Positions 1 through 7,382 of a stretch of 25,722 nucleotides of DNA are shown here, piece by piece. The stretch covers positions 1 through 25,722 of the forward strand of contig JAGLRT010000024.1 of NCBI GenBank assembly GCA_023136155.1, in the 5' to 3' direction. The notes beneath the pieces are model-generated. The model did no database searches. It saw only the letters and a program-made list of their open reading frames with translations, and had not been told where the DNA came from. Source of the stretch: Methanosarcinales archaeon. GTDB lineage: Archaea > Halobacteriota > Methanosarcinia > Methanosarcinales > Methanocomedenaceae. Both the position numbers and the translations under genes were made by a program. The stretch's first letter is position 1. Each line of letters starts with the position of its first letter.

Positions 1-1165
1 CCATAGTACTGACACCCTCAGGCTCGTGCGCCCGGTCAAATGAAGCCACAGCCAACCCCATATCCATGATAACCGTCAGCACATCTTCAGAATACCTGAT
101 GTTCAATGCCGCCCGCAATCCGGCATCATGATGCATGGCAGCCAGCACAATCTTTGCCACATGGCTGCTGGCCCCGAAGGCCGGGCATCCTACAGCCCGG
201 GCGCGGTCCCGGAGCCTTACAATCCGGCCATTCACAGCACACACCTCATCCGGTGAGTTCGCATTGGGCACTGCAGCTGCGATATTGCAGCCCACTTCAG
301 GGATGAGTGCGGCAAAATCAGGAGATGATTCCAATATATCTATCGCTTTTTTTACATCAGTCAAAGTATCAAACATCTGTGCGGTTTTCAGGGTATGCCA
401 ACCCGGATTCACCGGACCCACACCTTTGCCCACTGATATGCTCTCTATAATGGCCCTGGTCACGAACAGCTTGGCACCGGCAGCCGCATCCCTCAAAGAA
501 TGTCCCGTTGCCAGGAAAACAGTCAGGGCTGCCGAATAAGTACATCCTGCACCGTGTGTCCCGCCTTTAACCAGTTCACCATCAATTAGTGTAAAATCCA
601 ACCCGTCATAGAGCAGGTCGGAACCATCAAGATGTCCACCCGTGATGATTACGGCATTGGCCCCCGCATCTACAATACTGCGGGCGGCTTCCTTTGCATC
701 CTGCCAATCGTTGACCTTTATCCCGGCAAACACCCCTGCTTCATGGATATTAGGAGTCACCACCTTTGATAGGGGGATTAGTTCATCCTGCAAGGTTTTC
801 ACAGCCTCGCTTCGCAGCAGATTACCACCCGCTTCTGCTGACATGACCGGATCAACCACCAGTGGTATCCTGTATTCCCTGACCATTTCTGCAACAGTCA
901 GGATAATGTCAGACGACGAGAGCATGCCAGTCTTGGCATGGGCAATATCCATATCCGATGCCACAGCCCTAATCTGGGATGCAATGGCAGAGGGCGGCAG
1001 GTCATGGATATCCAACACTCCCGTAGTGTTCTGGGAGGTAATTGAGGTGAGAGCACATGTGCCGTGGGTTCCCAGAGCTGCAAAGGTCTTTAGGTCAGCC
1101 TGTATACCTGCACCACCGCCGGAATCAGAGCCGGCAATGGTCATTACGATCGGGTATTTTCCCAT
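1..1165 (-). CDS. thiD: Bifunctional ThiD-ThiN (HMP-phosphate kinase / thiamine-phosphate synthase), 3' end outside window
   Basis: I translated this from the complementary strand; it is open from ATG at 1165 to the window edge (388 codons). Residues 5-260 form a ribokinase-fold ThiD domain: the N-terminal TIAGSDSGGGAGIQADLKT substrate loop, the VVDPVM segment (103-108) and the GTHGAGCTYSAAL anion-hole motif (202-214). ThiD phosphorylates hydroxymethylpyrimidine (phosphate) in the cytoplasm. From about residue 275 a second domain contains ALNIRYSEDVL (353-363) and FDRAHEPEG, typical of the ThiN/ThiP domain that joins HMP-PP to thiazole phosphate in archaea lacking ThiE. Such fusions usually have around 430-450 residues, so roughly 50-60 appear to be missing at the C terminus, outside the window. 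A GTGAT Shine-Dalgarno-like stretch lies just upstream of the ATG. The gene follows the lipoprotein gene at 1185-1973 on the same strand with a 19-bp gap, so they may be co-transcribed. Confidence 0.93.
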   Translation of the reverse strand, partial: MGKYPIVMTIAGSDSGGGAGIQADLKTFAALGTHGTCALTSITSQNTTGVLDIHDLPPSAIASQIRAVASDMDIAHAKTGMLSSSDIILTVAEMVREYRIPLVVDPVMSAEAGGNLLRSEAVKTLQDELIPLSKVVTPNIHEAGVFAGIKVNDWQDAKEAARSIVDAGANAVIITGGHLDGSDLLYDGLDFTLIDGELVKGGTHGAGCTYSAALTVFLATGHSLRDAAAGAKLFVTRAIIESISVGKGVGPVNPGWHTLKTAQMFDTLTDVKKAIDILESSPDFAALIPEVGCNIAAAVPNANSPDEVCAVNGRIVRLRDRARAVGCPAFGASSHVAKIVLAAMHHDAGLRAALNIRYSEDVLTVIMDMGLAVASFDRAHEPEGVSTM

Positions 1166-1184
1166 AAAATCACTTCTGGCTAAT

Positions 1185-1973
1185 TCATGATGGGTTAATT
1201 GTAGCATTAGTTACTTCTACATTAGTTATCTGAAGCAACACTTCATAATAATATCCGCTACCCAGGTCAACTTCTGTCATAACAATACCTGTTACCACGA
1301 CATTGTCGCCGTTTGATACTAAAAAGGAATTCGGGCAACTAGCCTTCAACTGTCCTGAGCCATCGTCCAATGTAAGGAACAATTCACTAATAAGTGGAGT
1401 TATTTTTACTACCACTGCAGTAACATTTACTTCCTGTCCGGACAAGGTTGCAGCATTTGAAATAATTTCTGCTATTTGTGTACTTCCTTCGACTGGTGTG
1501 ATATTGATATCATACGTAACAACATTATCGTTGGTAATGCCATGGGGTGAATTTATGGTATCAATGGATGAAACATCCGAAATAGATTCAGCCATAAGCA
1601 GAACATCAAATGTTTTACCCAACATTGTGCTTGGGAAGTCTATCATCAAATTTCCCGATGCAGTAATCTCAGTGCCATTCTCAAGAGATGTTGTGTATCC
1701 TGCTACCCACATACTTTTGTTCTCATCAGTCACTTCTATGTAAGTATACCCGGTGACATCCAAAGTCTGGTTGACTGTGCCGGTAATCTTTATATCACTA
1801 TATGCATAGGGATTAGACAGCACTTCATCGATTGAGACTTCCTCAACTGTTATTGTGGGTGTGAATGGAGAAATTGTATTACTTGCATCTGGTTTACTAT
1901 CCGTACAACCTGAAACCAATAGTCCGGTCAGAACGATACAAGTTATCAATGTGATGGTGAATATTTTTTTCAT
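1185..1973 (-). CDS. Secreted lipoprotein with two OB-fold-like domains
   Basis: The 262-residue protein starts with a lipoprotein signal: charged MKK, hydrophobic helix, and LVSGC with the lipid-attachment Cys at 23. Its mature part therefore probably sits on the outer face of the cytoplasmic membrane. Two similar beta-rich units follow. About residues 48-135 contain DIKITGTVNQTL and YIEVTDENKSMWVAGY, and about 165-255 contain GQEVNVTAVVVKI, LFLTLDDGSGQLKASC and GDNVVVTGIV. The pattern of a strand, a 'DDGSG' turn and a closing 'GD.V.VTG' strand is that of OB-folds, as in archaeal extracytoplasmic OB-fold proteins of unknown role. The start is supported by GAGG at 1981-1984, 7 nt from ATG, and by a TATA box at 2034-2041. 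Its substrate cannot be told from sequence. The ThiDN gene lies directly downstream, but nothing indicates a thiamine role. Confidence 0.82.
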   Translation of the reverse strand: MKKIFTITLITCIVLTGLLVSGCTDSKPDASNTISPFTPTITVEEVSIDEVLSNPYAYSDIKITGTVNQTLDVTGYTYIEVTDENKSMWVAGYTTSLENGTEITASGNLMIDFPSTMLGKTFDVLLMAESISDVSSIDTINSPHGITNDNVVTYDINITPVEGSTQIAEIISNAATLSGQEVNVTAVVVKITPLISELFLTLDDGSGQLKASCPNSFLVSNGDNVVVTGIVMTEVDLGSGYYYEVLLQITNVEVTNATINPS

Positions 1974-2033
1974 GTAATGTCCTCAATATTATGTTTTAAG
2001 TTCGAAAAACCATAATTGCTTGGATAAAACTCA

Positions 2034-2041
2034 CTTTTATA
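2034..2041 (-). promoter_or_regulatory. TATA box of the OB-fold lipoprotein gene
   Basis: Read on the minus strand, TATAAAAG lies about 65 nt before the ATG at 1973. A start site about 25 nt downstream would leave a leader near 40 nt containing the GAGG ribosome-binding site. It is inferred from base pattern and spacing only. Confidence 0.45.
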
Positions 2042-2094
2042 CATAAACGTTGTTATTATACCGAGCATTTTATGGTTTTATGCCATCGTGCCAG

Positions 2095-2226
2095 GGAAAC
2101 TATCGGAAAAGTCAACATTTCGAGGTATTTTAACTTCTGAAATGAATACAGCATAATGCTGCATACCGTTTTACATATCAATGTTTATTAGAATATATAG
2201 ATTTCATCATTTTTTCTACAGTCTCA
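2095..2226. mobile_element. Degenerate MITE-like element (copy 1), about 132 bp
   Basis: The left end reads GAAACTATCGGAAAAG and continues into TCAACATTTCGAGG. This matches the reverse complement of the end at 3449-3487 almost base for base past the terminal repeat. The right end, TTTTTCTACAGTCTCA, is a decayed form of CTTTTCCGACAATCTCA. The interior shares AATACAGCATA and CAATGTTTATT blocks with the inverted copy at 3372-3487. There is no open reading frame inside. Both ends carry several substitutions, so this looks like an old copy. No target duplication is visible. Confidence 0.55.
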
Positions 2227-2238
2227 AACCACCATCAA

Positions 2239-2381
2239 TGAGATTGTCGGAAAAGCCTGATTTTTGAACATTTCAGCTTTACCATCTAAACATGACCGGG
2301 CGCTGCATAGTGATTTGGTACAAACAATATTTCTGGAAGTTTCAATTTAGGCGCTTTTTGGGTACTTTTCCGACAATCTCA
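2239..2381. mobile_element. Intact MITE-like element (copy 2), 143 bp with perfect 17-bp inverted repeats
   Basis: The left end TGAGATTGTCGGAAAAG (2239-2255) and right end CTTTTCCGACAATCTCA (2365-2381) are perfect inverted repeats. The 4-bp direct repeat TCAA flanks it on both sides (2235-2238 and 2382-2385). If the terminal T/A pair is counted outside, the duplication reads ATCAAT. The interior has no coding potential. Size, perfect ends and target duplication fit a miniature inverted-repeat transposable element moved by a transposase that is not in this window. It lies between the degenerate copy 1 and the M50 protease gene. Confidence 0.8.
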
Positions 2382-2462
2382 TCAATAAGCAATATATAAT
2401 TAAATTATAATGCATCACCTTACAACAAATATTAAATCGTAGTAAACACATAAGTTATTCAG

Positions 2463-3167
2463 ATGCCACAAGAGAACCTCTGGTCTGAAATTGAGTCCAC
2501 TCACGACAATACTGTACGGTCAAAGAAAATGGCCCTGTTCAATACCAGTAGTACAGAATTGAAGCATCTGTTCATATCCTGGGTGGCCATATCCTATGCT
2601 TTTGCCATCATGCTTGCCTGGATGGAACTAGAAAATATAGGAATGAAACGCCAGCCTACAATCTTTGAGATAATGGGCCCGTTCATAGTAGACCTGTTCC
2701 TTATATCCCTGTTCACAGTAGGTATCTCCTTTATAATTCATGAAATGGGACATAAGTTCATTGCCCAGCAGTATGGTGCATGGGCAGAATTCCGTATGAG
2801 TACAAGCATGCTGTTGTTAGCTATCTTCATGGCATGGCAGATAGGCTTCCTGTTCGCTGCACCCGGAGCTGTGCAGATATTTGGCCCTCATATATCAAAG
2901 AACCAGTACGGGAAAATAGCAGCTTCAGGTCCTGTAATGAATCTATTTTTGGCTGTAGTGTTCATGCCTTTGGTTGGTGATGCAGGATTCCTTGGTGAAG
3001 TAGGACGGCTTGGAGTGATGATAAATCTGCTATTTGCGGGTTTCAATATGCTGCCTGTGAGCGTACTGGATGGGCGCAAAGTGCTGGCCTGGAGTCCGGT
3101 TGCATACATAGCATTATTCGGACTGATCTTAATGGTAGGATTATTCTCAGCAGCTATGTTGGTATAA
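2463..3167 (+). CDS. Membrane-embedded M50-type (site-2 protease-like) zinc metalloprotease
   Basis: The 234-residue integral membrane protein carries HEMGH at 93-97 (zinc ligands H93 and H97, catalytic E94) inside a hydrophobic helix. It also has FNMLPVSVLDG at 194-204, where D203 would be the third zinc ligand. This is the signature pair of intramembrane site-2-type proteases. Hydrophobic segments lie near 38-54, 72-92, 117-136, 155-172, 185-199 and 213-233. It would cut transmembrane or membrane-anchored substrates; the substrate is unknown and no neighbour suggests one. The first 35 residues are cytosol-like and poorly conserved in type, so M23 is a possible alternative start. No clear ribosome-binding site precedes 2463. 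AT-rich TATA-like sequence at 2392-2399 could be the promoter. Mobile elements flank the gene on both sides. Confidence 0.85.
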   Translation: MPQENLWSEIESTHDNTVRSKKMALFNTSSTELKHLFISWVAISYAFAIMLAWMELENIGMKRQPTIFEIMGPFIVDLFLISLFTVGISFIIHEMGHKFIAQQYGAWAEFRMSTSMLLLAIFMAWQIGFLFAAPGAVQIFGPHISKNQYGKIAASGPVMNLFLAVVFMPLVGDAGFLGEVGRLGVMINLLFAGFNMLPVSVLDGRKVLAWSPVAYIALFGLILMVGLFSAAMLV

Positions 3168-3238
3168 AAATCTATAGTATTATCATAAAATTTTAAACCA
3201 ATTTACTTTTTATTTATGATTGAACGGTTTGCCTTGTA

Positions 3239-3371
3239 AGAGACTGTCAGAAAAGTGATATAATCGCATAATTAGTAACACGTCCATCTGATAAATCAGC
3301 ATGTGGCGTCATGGTGCAATAAATTTGGACACTTAAAATACCTCGAAATGTATGCTTTTCCGACAATCTCA
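3239..3371. mobile_element. MITE-like element (copy 3), 133 bp
   Basis: The right end CTTTTCCGACAATCTCA (3355-3371) is identical to the consensus. The left end (GAGACTGTCAGAAAAG, 3240-3255) has two internal mismatches plus an altered first base. Next to the right end, read inward, is ACATTTCGAGGTATTTTAA, also found in copies 1 and 4. The length matches copy 1. No open reading frame and no clear target duplication. It lies about 70 bp past the M50 protease stop codon. Confidence 0.7.
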
Positions 3372-3487
3372 AGTGATTAGATTAAAACATTAAAATAAAC
3401 ATTGGTGAGTAAGACGCTATGCTGTATTTACTTAATTTATTTCCTAAGTTGAAATGCCTCGAAATGTTGACTTTTCCGACAATCTCA
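3372..3487. mobile_element. Truncated MITE-like element (copy 4) joined to copy 3
   Basis: The right terminal repeat CTTTTCCGACAATCTCA at 3471-3487 is perfect. The adjoining body (ATGCCTCGAAATGTTGA, TGCTGTATTTACTTA, AAATAAACATTGG) matches copy 1 in inverted orientation. The left terminal repeat is missing: copy 3 ends exactly where this copy's homology begins. This suggests insertion or recombination of one element into another. The element ends 85 bp before the marker 9 start codon, so it may contribute to that gene's promoter. Confidence 0.6.
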
Positions 3488-3571
3488 GTAAAACTTTTAT
3501 AGTTTAAACAAGCACGAAGACTCCTTAAAATTACGTAAATTATTTGTTGCAACATAATTCGAGGGAATCAA

Positions 3572-4708
3572 TTGAACACAGAAATAATTGCCCCATTTGA
3601 TCTGAAGATTGGATACCTGACACCAAAGAATCCTATTGCACTGGCTCCCATGGCTGGAATCACTGACAGCAAGTTCACTGCTCAATTTACGGACCATGTA
3701 GGAATGGTAGTATTGGGTGGATACAATCTGGATATACTGACCAATGAGGCAGCTCAAAGAGAGGTTCAACGGGGACGCCGCGAGTTCATTACAGATTCTC
3801 CAATGGAATTTCTGGAATCCGAACTACAAGCGATCACAGGTAAAGACACAGGCACTGCTGTCATGGTCAATGTCAGGGCTGCAGATATTGAAGCATATGC
3901 TGATGCTGCACGCCTGGCAAAAAAGTATGGTGCCGGTATAGAGATTAATGCCCACTGCCGCCAGCCTGAGATTATGGAACTGGGCGCAGGGGAATCCCTG
4001 CTGGGACATCTGGATACCTTATGTGAGATTATTGAAACAGTCCGGAGTACAGGTGCTGTGGTATCTGTCAAGACAAGGGCTAATGTTGTGGATGACCTGG
4101 AAGTAGCAAAGGTCATTGAACAGGCCGGAGCACATATTATCCACATTGATGCAATGAACGGTCGTGGTGCTGATGTCAATGTCATCAGGAAAATTCGGAA
4201 TAATACGTCACTGTTCATTATCGGCAACAATTCAATTGTAGACTTTTCGTCAGCAAAGTCTATGTTCGCACGGGGAGCAGATATGGTTTCTGTTGCCAGG
4301 GCTGTAATTAATGATCCCAATACGTTGCGGTCTTTAGTTGAACAGGTTATTTCAGAACAGAATATGACTGGTTGGTATAATTCTCCCAAGCACATCTGTG
4401 GTGGCGGGGATTTACGAGCACTTACTTTTTGCTGCCTGCCGGTAAAACCCTGTGCAGTGCACAATGCATTAAAGCAGATAGGAATGACCGCAGAAGAATT
4501 TGCAAGACTGAAACTTGATTTTGTCGAGGGCACCCCATTGGAATACGGGGATAGTACATGTTTTGGTAGTATGACCTGGTGCTGTAAGATATCAAAACCA
4601 TGCTTTTTAAGGGATGGCGTACTGGAAGTTGTGGGCGTTTCAGATGTAGAGTTCATGCAAATAAAGAAACGAATGTCTGAGGAAATACTATCCCACCGTA
4701 AGGATTGA
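3572..4708 (+). CDS. Methanogenesis marker protein 9 (dihydrouridine-synthase-like, Cys-rich C terminus)
   Basis: Residues 15-260 resemble the FMN-binding TIM barrel of dihydrouridine synthases: APMAGITD at 25-32, KTRAN at 167-171, IDAMNGRG at 192-199 and GADMVSVARA at 235-244. INAHCRQPE places a Cys at 129, where Dus enzymes have the catalytic Cys. The C-terminal domain starts at CGGGDLRALTFCC (276-288) and is the methanogenesis marker 9 domain, found almost only in methanogens and relatives. It holds eight Cys: 276, 287, 288, 294, 330, 337, 338 and 344, with two CC-x5-C motifs, suggesting metal or Fe-S binding. The biochemical function is not established. The start is TTG at 3572, supported by GAGGG at 3561-3565, 6 nt upstream. 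It stands alone as a single gene. Confidence 0.88.
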   Translation: MNTEIIAPFDLKIGYLTPKNPIALAPMAGITDSKFTAQFTDHVGMVVLGGYNLDILTNEAAQREVQRGRREFITDSPMEFLESELQAITGKDTGTAVMVNVRAADIEAYADAARLAKKYGAGIEINAHCRQPEIMELGAGESLLGHLDTLCEIIETVRSTGAVVSVKTRANVVDDLEVAKVIEQAGAHIIHIDAMNGRGADVNVIRKIRNNTSLFIIGNNSIVDFSSAKSMFARGADMVSVARAVINDPNTLRSLVEQVISEQNMTGWYNSPKHICGGGDLRALTFCCLPVKPCAVHNALKQIGMTAEEFARLKLDFVEGTPLEYGDSTCFGSMTWCCKISKPCFLRDGVLEVVGVSDVEFMQIKKRMSEEILSHRKD

Positions 4709-5022
4709 AATATTATTTTGTAGGAATTTTTAAAACATTGATAAGAAAAGAACATGAACTGTTCTGAAATTCCAGACGATTTCATTGAACTGGAATAGAA
4801 AATGGAAGAAACATCCCACAATTGAGTTACCACTGTTCTCACATGCCCGGATTGCAGTTCCACAAACGTTACGTATTTATGGGTTGAAAACCGGAGTTCA
4901 ATAAAAGTGTAAAGATTATGATAATTTGGGTACTTTCATAATCGAACAGGATACGAAATAATTACTAAACAAAAGGTTTTTTTACATATAAGACTTCAAA
5001 GAAGAAAAAGGAGATTGGCTCA
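4709..5022. other. Non-coding gap with a possible decayed reading frame
   Basis: This 314-bp stretch separates marker protein 9 from the small membrane protein gene. It holds a decayed-looking frame at 4754-4912 (listed separately). Closer to the next gene are AT-rich sequence with a TATA-like TACATATAA at 4984-4992 and the ribosome-binding site GGAG at 5010-5013. I see no repeat copy of the MITE family and no RNA gene here. Confidence 0.5.
4754..4912 (+). pseudogene. Possible remnant of a small zinc-ribbon-like reading frame
   Basis: Reading from ATG at 4754 gives 14 codons, then TAG (4796-4798), then MEETSHN, then TGA (4823-4825). The same frame continues through VTTVLTCPDCSSTNVTYLW to TAA at 4910-4912. 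The CPDCSSTNV segment looks like half of a zinc ribbon (CxxC). Two in-frame stops, a single CxxC and small size make this a weak call. It could be a decayed short gene or chance. The first stop is UAG, which some methanogens read as pyrrolysine, but the TGA would still interrupt it. Confidence 0.2.
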
Positions 5023-5334
5023 ATGAATTCTGAAACAGAAAATACATATTCACAGAACTTTCTTGCCATACAGTATTCATTGATTATGGCAATAGTGTCT
5101 ACCGCAATCATTTATGTTCTTGATAAATTTATGTTTGGACATACAGATTTCAGGCCGTTGACAGAATTCCAGTTTTATTTCGTGCTGTTCATAGTGGTCT
5201 TTGGTTTGGTTACAGGTCTGCTTTTCTACAGGGAAGAAAAAGAAGAAAAAGTGGAAGATGTCAGTGAATTTAGAACTAAAATGGCCAAGAAGAAATTAAA
5301 AAAGGCCAAAAAGACAAAAGCAAAGGGTAAATAA
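5023..5334 (+). CDS. Small two-helix membrane protein with Lys-rich tail
   Basis: The 103-residue protein is of unknown function. It has two predicted transmembrane helices (about 16-34 and 50-69), a short loop between them, and an acidic stretch EEKEEKVED. It ends in a very basic tail (KMAKKKLKKAKKTKAKGK). The helix arrangement would leave both ends on the same side, and the basic tail suggests the cytoplasm, perhaps touching nucleic acid or phospholipid. The ribosome-binding site AAGGAG ends 9 nt before ATG, so the start is firm. It converges on the RPA gene with only 12 bp between stop codons. Not a recognised family. Confidence 0.75.
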   Translation: MNSETENTYSQNFLAIQYSLIMAIVSTAIIYVLDKFMFGHTDFRPLTEFQFYFVLFIVVFGLVTGLLFYREEKEEKVEDVSEFRTKMAKKKLKKAKKTKAKGK

Positions 5335-5341
5335 TTTTTTT
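5335..5341 (+). terminator. Oligo-T terminator of the small membrane protein gene
   Basis: A run of seven T residues directly follows the stop codon on the plus strand, in the short gap between convergent genes. Archaeal RNA polymerase terminates at such runs without needing a hairpin. Confidence 0.4.
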
Positions 5342-5346
5342 CCCTA

Positions 5347-6474
5347 TCATTTTTCCACGATAATAATCCTGCTACGCTCTCCCACGCTCAATTCTACTTC
5401 ATCGTTCCATCCAGGTTTGGCATAGCAGTCAATAACCTGAACTCGTGTTCCCAGGTCTATGACTTGTATGATATCAGCCTGTTTATCCCAAAGGGCAGTC
5501 CGTATCCTTCCTGAATCATCTGAGATGTGGATGTTTAGTACCTGGGCAGCAGACCCGTCTTTGCGCTGGAATTGTTTCAATTCGTCAAGTCCTGTGATGT
5601 GTCCTTCAACATTGTACTGCTGCTTTGGCACAATATCTGCAATGGGTGTAAATTGTTCTTTGAATTCTATTTTTTTGCTGCTTGTACGAATGGAACTGTT
5701 ATTTCCCAGATTAACCTCTACCTGATTACTGAAACTGTTCTCCTTTGCATATCCACCTGTTATTTCGATATTATCCCCTGGTTTAATATCATTGAGTGTA
5801 TCTACATTCTCGTCCCACAATGTGACCTTAATCTTGCCAGTAGCATCACCCAGGGTTACATTACGTACTTTACCAGTAGAACCGTCTTTACGCTGGAAAG
5901 TCCTGGGGTCTGAAAGGTCAAGCAATTTTGCAATCAGGTATATATTCCCCATCCCTGCTTTTATCTCATTTATCTGGTAAGGATCAATCCTTATCTGTAT
6001 GTCCTCGTTCAGGGCAATTTTATCAACCGCGCCGCCTCTTCCCACACTGACTTCAAGTCCGTTTCGACCTTCCCTGACAAAACCTGACACCTGGACTGAA
6101 TCCCCAAATACAATTTCGCCCACCTTTACCAGATCTGCTGCATCATCCCACAATACTACCCTGATAGAACCAGTTTCGTCAGCTAATGTGAGGTTGGCAA
6201 CATTACCACTTGAACCGTCTTCACGGTTAAATTCCCTCACATCTGAACAGGCAATAACTTTGCCCACCAGGACAACCTTGGATAAATCCAAAGTCACCTC
6301 TCCTATTTTCTTTTCGTCATCAGATATTCCCATGCTAAGCGCAACAAGTTTGGCTGCTGTTTCTTTGTCAGCCAGTCCGGCCATTTGTGCTTCCTTTCCA
6401 TCCACCAGGCCCAGGAATTCTTCCAGGCTTATCCTGTCTTTCAGTTTTTCGTATATCTCCATTACCTTGTCCAT
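5347..6474 (-). CDS. Replication protein A-like ssDNA-binding protein with three OB folds
   Basis: The 375-residue protein has a helical N terminus (1-60) and three repeated OB folds at roughly 64-150, 172-262 and 284-372. Each carries the same core: EFNREDGSSGNVANLTLAD at 81, TFQRKDGSTGKVRNVTLGD at 192 and QFQRKDGSAAQVLNIHISD at 301. Each then runs into a VxLWD/TALWD strand. This is the archaeal RPA single-stranded DNA-binding fold, acting in replication, repair and recombination. No Cys-rich zinc finger follows the last OB fold, unlike the shorter RPA types of Methanosarcina, and the long type there has four OB folds. The start ATG at 6474 follows AGGGAT. The gene is transcribed away from the FKBP gene, leaving a 126-bp shared promoter region. 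Confidence 0.9.
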   Translation of the reverse strand: MDKVMEIYEKLKDRISLEEFLGLVDGKEAQMAGLADKETAAKLVALSMGISDDEKKIGEVTLDLSKVVLVGKVIACSDVREFNREDGSSGNVANLTLADETGSIRVVLWDDAADLVKVGEIVFGDSVQVSGFVREGRNGLEVSVGRGGAVDKIALNEDIQIRIDPYQINEIKAGMGNIYLIAKLLDLSDPRTFQRKDGSTGKVRNVTLGDATGKIKVTLWDENVDTLNDIKPGDNIEITGGYAKENSFSNQVEVNLGNNSSIRTSSKKIEFKEQFTPIADIVPKQQYNVEGHITGLDELKQFQRKDGSAAQVLNIHISDDSGRIRTALWDKQADIIQVIDLGTRVQVIDCYAKPGWNDEVELSVGERSRIIIVEK

Positions 6475-6600
6475 TGTAATCCCTGCATGGAAATTTGATG
6501 TAATTGCATTGATTTAATACTTTTCAATCGCTCATAATCAGGCATTTCATAGAAACTTATTTTATCCTTCCCGTTATCTATGTGCTTCGGTGTATACAAC

Positions 6601-7353
6601 ATGACTATTAAAGAAGGAGATTTCATAAAAATATCATATACAGGTAAACTGGAGGATGGCAAGATCTTCGATACCACCATTGAAGAAGCTGCCAAGGTTC
6701 ATAATCTGTACAACTCTAATAGAAGATACGATGGGGATGTGATAATCATAGGCGTGAACCAAATCATCGCTGGCCTTGAAGAAGATATCAAGCTGCATGA
6801 CGCTGGTTATGAAGGTACGGTATCTATACCCCCGAAAATGGGTTTTGGTGATCACGACCCTGGACTTGTCAAAGCGTTGCCTATGAAAAAGTTCGAGCAA
6901 AAACCACAGGTAGGAATGACTGTAGAAATTAACGGACAGACAGGTACAGTAGTTAAAGTACTAGGGCGACATACCAGTGTAGATTTTAACATTCCTATGG
7001 CCGGGCAGACAATAACATATGATTATAAGATAGAAACAACTCTCGAAGATTTGAAGGATAAGGCTGTGGGTCTTAGCACTCTGTACACAGGGGTAGAAAT
7101 GGATATCGAGATTGAAGGTACAGTAGCAAAGGTTAACGTGCCTCTGGAATTAAATTATTCCCAACCCTGGATAACTTCCAAGGCCCAGATGGCATTGGAC
7201 CTGTTGAAATACACTGACCTTACAGAGGTTTTATACATAGAAACTTACAAAGAAGACCTGCTTAAGAAAACAGCAGATGGAATGGAAGAACCAGAAGAAT
7301 TGAATGAGGATATTGCCCCGGAGGCAACTGAATCAGTGGCAGTAGAGGAGTAA
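6601..7353 (+). CDS. Long archaeal FKBP-type peptidyl-prolyl cis-trans isomerase
   Basis: The 250-residue protein starts with IKEGDFIKISYTGKLEDGKI and IFDTT, the FKBP core. IIAGLEEDI and GYEGTVSIPPKMGFGDHDP complete the active-site pocket around 55-87. The inserted flap (IF) chaperone domain of SlyD-like FKBPs spans about 85-140, followed by return to the FKBP fold at FNIPMAG and ITYDYKIET. A further alpha/beta domain (about 155-225) and an acidic tail (228-250) match the 26-30 kDa archaeal FKBP class. It would speed proline isomerisation and hold nascent proteins in the cytoplasm. I chose ATG 6601, where homologs begin (MTIKEGD), not the in-frame ATG seven codons earlier. No Shine-Dalgarno is visible, so the message may be leaderless. 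tRNA-Ser follows 29 bp later. Confidence 0.92.
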   Translation: MTIKEGDFIKISYTGKLEDGKIFDTTIEEAAKVHNLYNSNRRYDGDVIIIGVNQIIAGLEEDIKLHDAGYEGTVSIPPKMGFGDHDPGLVKALPMKKFEQKPQVGMTVEINGQTGTVVKVLGRHTSVDFNIPMAGQTITYDYKIETTLEDLKDKAVGLSTLYTGVEMDIEIEGTVAKVNVPLELNYSQPWITSKAQMALDLLKYTDLTEVLYIETYKEDLLKKTADGMEEPEELNEDIAPEATESVAVEE

Positions 7354-7382
7354 CATCCTCTTTTGTTTCAATCACTCGATAT

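Noticed and set aside
135..1190. Long plus-strand open frames at 135-539 and 642-1190
   Set aside because: They are shadows of the minus-strand ThiD-ThiN gene, which has clear family motifs throughout.
2227..3500. CRISPR-like reading of the repeated CTTTTCCGACAATCTCA sequence
   Set aside because: The copies are irregularly spaced, occur in both orientations and pair as inverted ends, so they are element termini and not a direct-repeat array.
3766..4863. A 365-codon minus-strand open frame opposite marker protein 9
   Set aside because: It mirrors the coding strand almost exactly, has Ser/Thr/Pro-rich composition typical of antisense frames, and shows no family motif.
4985..5334. Small Lys-tailed membrane protein as a toxin or SecE-type subunit
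   Set aside because: There is no antitoxin partner, and the two-helix layout and tail do not match SecE. The family stays unknown.
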